DNA of 6,857 bases, taken from contig JADGCM010000092.1 of assembly GCA_015228995.1 (NCBI GenBank), forward strand, positions 1-6,857, in the 5' to 3' direction. The translations under genes were made by a program, and so were the position numbers. Below are positions 6,801 through 6,857 of the stretch, one piece after another; the stretch's first letter is position 1; each line of letters starts with the position of its first letter. The DNA comes from Magnetococcales bacterium (GTDB lineage Bacteria; Pseudomonadota; Magnetococcia; Magnetococcales; JADGCH01). The notes under the pieces were generated by a model that saw only the letters and a list, made by a program, of their open reading frames with translations, did not search any database and had not been told where the DNA came from.

Positions 6801-6840
6801 TCCCCCTCACCCTGCCCTCTCCCACAAGGGGAGAGGGTGA
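6801..6840. repeat. GC-rich palindromic element, dispersed-repeat-like, upstream of trpG
   Basis: The arms CCCTCTCCC (6815-6823) and GGGAGAGGG (6829-6837) are perfect 9-base inverted repeats around a 5-base loop, ACAAG. The outer TCACCCT (6807-6813) and GGGTGA (6835-6840) give a shifted alternative pairing. The pattern, a run of CCCTCACCCTGCCCTCTCCC and its mirror, resembles palindromic intergenic repeats I recall as scattered in many gammaproteobacterial genomes. No T-tract follows on either strand, so it is a poor intrinsic terminator. Only one copy is in the window, so the claim that it is dispersed is inferred. Confidence 0.6.
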
Positions 6841-6857
6841 AGAAGCTGCTTCATGCT

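Larger units (their letters stand above)
6772..6857. other. trpG leader region, right edge of the window
   Basis: These 86 bases hold the Shine-Dalgarno sequence of trpG, the palindromic element, and a small inverted repeat GAAGC-T-GCTTC (6842-6852). No Trp-rich leader peptide, terminator/antiterminator pair or recognisable promoter was found here. On the minus strand one frame has a TGA at 6851-6853 that could end an upstream gene, and another reads open to 6807-6809, but nothing resembles a TrpE C-terminus. The true operon promoter probably lies beyond the window. Confidence 0.4.

Noticed and set aside
6769..6825. Longer TrpG starting at the GTG at 6825 (205 residues)
   Set aside because: The extra residues are encoded by the palindromic repeat, do not resemble the family, and have no Shine-Dalgarno at proper spacing; the GTG at 6771 gives the usual 187 residues.

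Overview
The window is densely coding, with no gene-free stretch longer than about 90 bases. It looks like the chromosome of a gammaproteobacterium of moderate GC (mid-50s percent by eye, not computed). An ABC-F ATPase very like enterobacterial YheS, a YhdE-type Maf protein and an IspB-type polyprenyl diphosphate synthase all point that way. So does a separate trpG-trpD-trpC cluster, an order known from pseudomonads and relatives. Genus or order cannot be fixed from the sequence alone. There is no phage, insertion sequence, CRISPR array, tRNA or rRNA.

Layout: (1) Positions 1-674, plus strand, hold the 3' part of a family 2 glycosyltransferase with a TPR-like tail, cut by the window edge. (2) Positions 694-2691, plus strand, hold a YheS-type ABC-F ATPase, 19 bases after the glycosyltransferase stop. 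(3) Positions 2619-3284, minus strand, hold maf (yhdE type), whose 3' end overlaps the ABC-F gene by 73 bases tail to tail. (4) Positions 3314-4321, plus strand, hold ispB, divergent from maf across a 29-base gap. (5) Positions 4286-6771, minus strand, hold trpG, trpD and trpC, read in that order towards the left. trpD and trpC overlap by 4 bases, and trpC overlaps ispB by 36 bases tail to tail. (6) Positions 6772-6857 are the trpG leader, carrying a Shine-Dalgarno sequence that picks a GTG start and a CCCTCTCCC/GGGAGAGGG palindrome of the dispersed-repeat kind.

How the genes work together: TrpG supplies ammonia to anthranilate synthase (its TrpE partner is not in the window). TrpD adds the phosphoribosyl group, and TrpC closes the indole ring; the isomerase step (TrpF) is not encoded here. 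IspB makes the polyprenyl tail of the respiratory quinone. Maf and YheS are housekeeping proteins for nucleotide-pool hygiene and ribosome-associated ATPase activity. The glycosyltransferase probably belongs to a surface-glycan function upstream.

I found no convincing evidence of a new biological system. The points most worth a second look are unusual residues in the substrate-binding loop of TrpD, the two tail-to-tail gene overlaps, the choice of two well-marked starts in maf, and the palindromic repeat in front of trpG. No convincing sigma70 promoter or intrinsic terminator was recognised.
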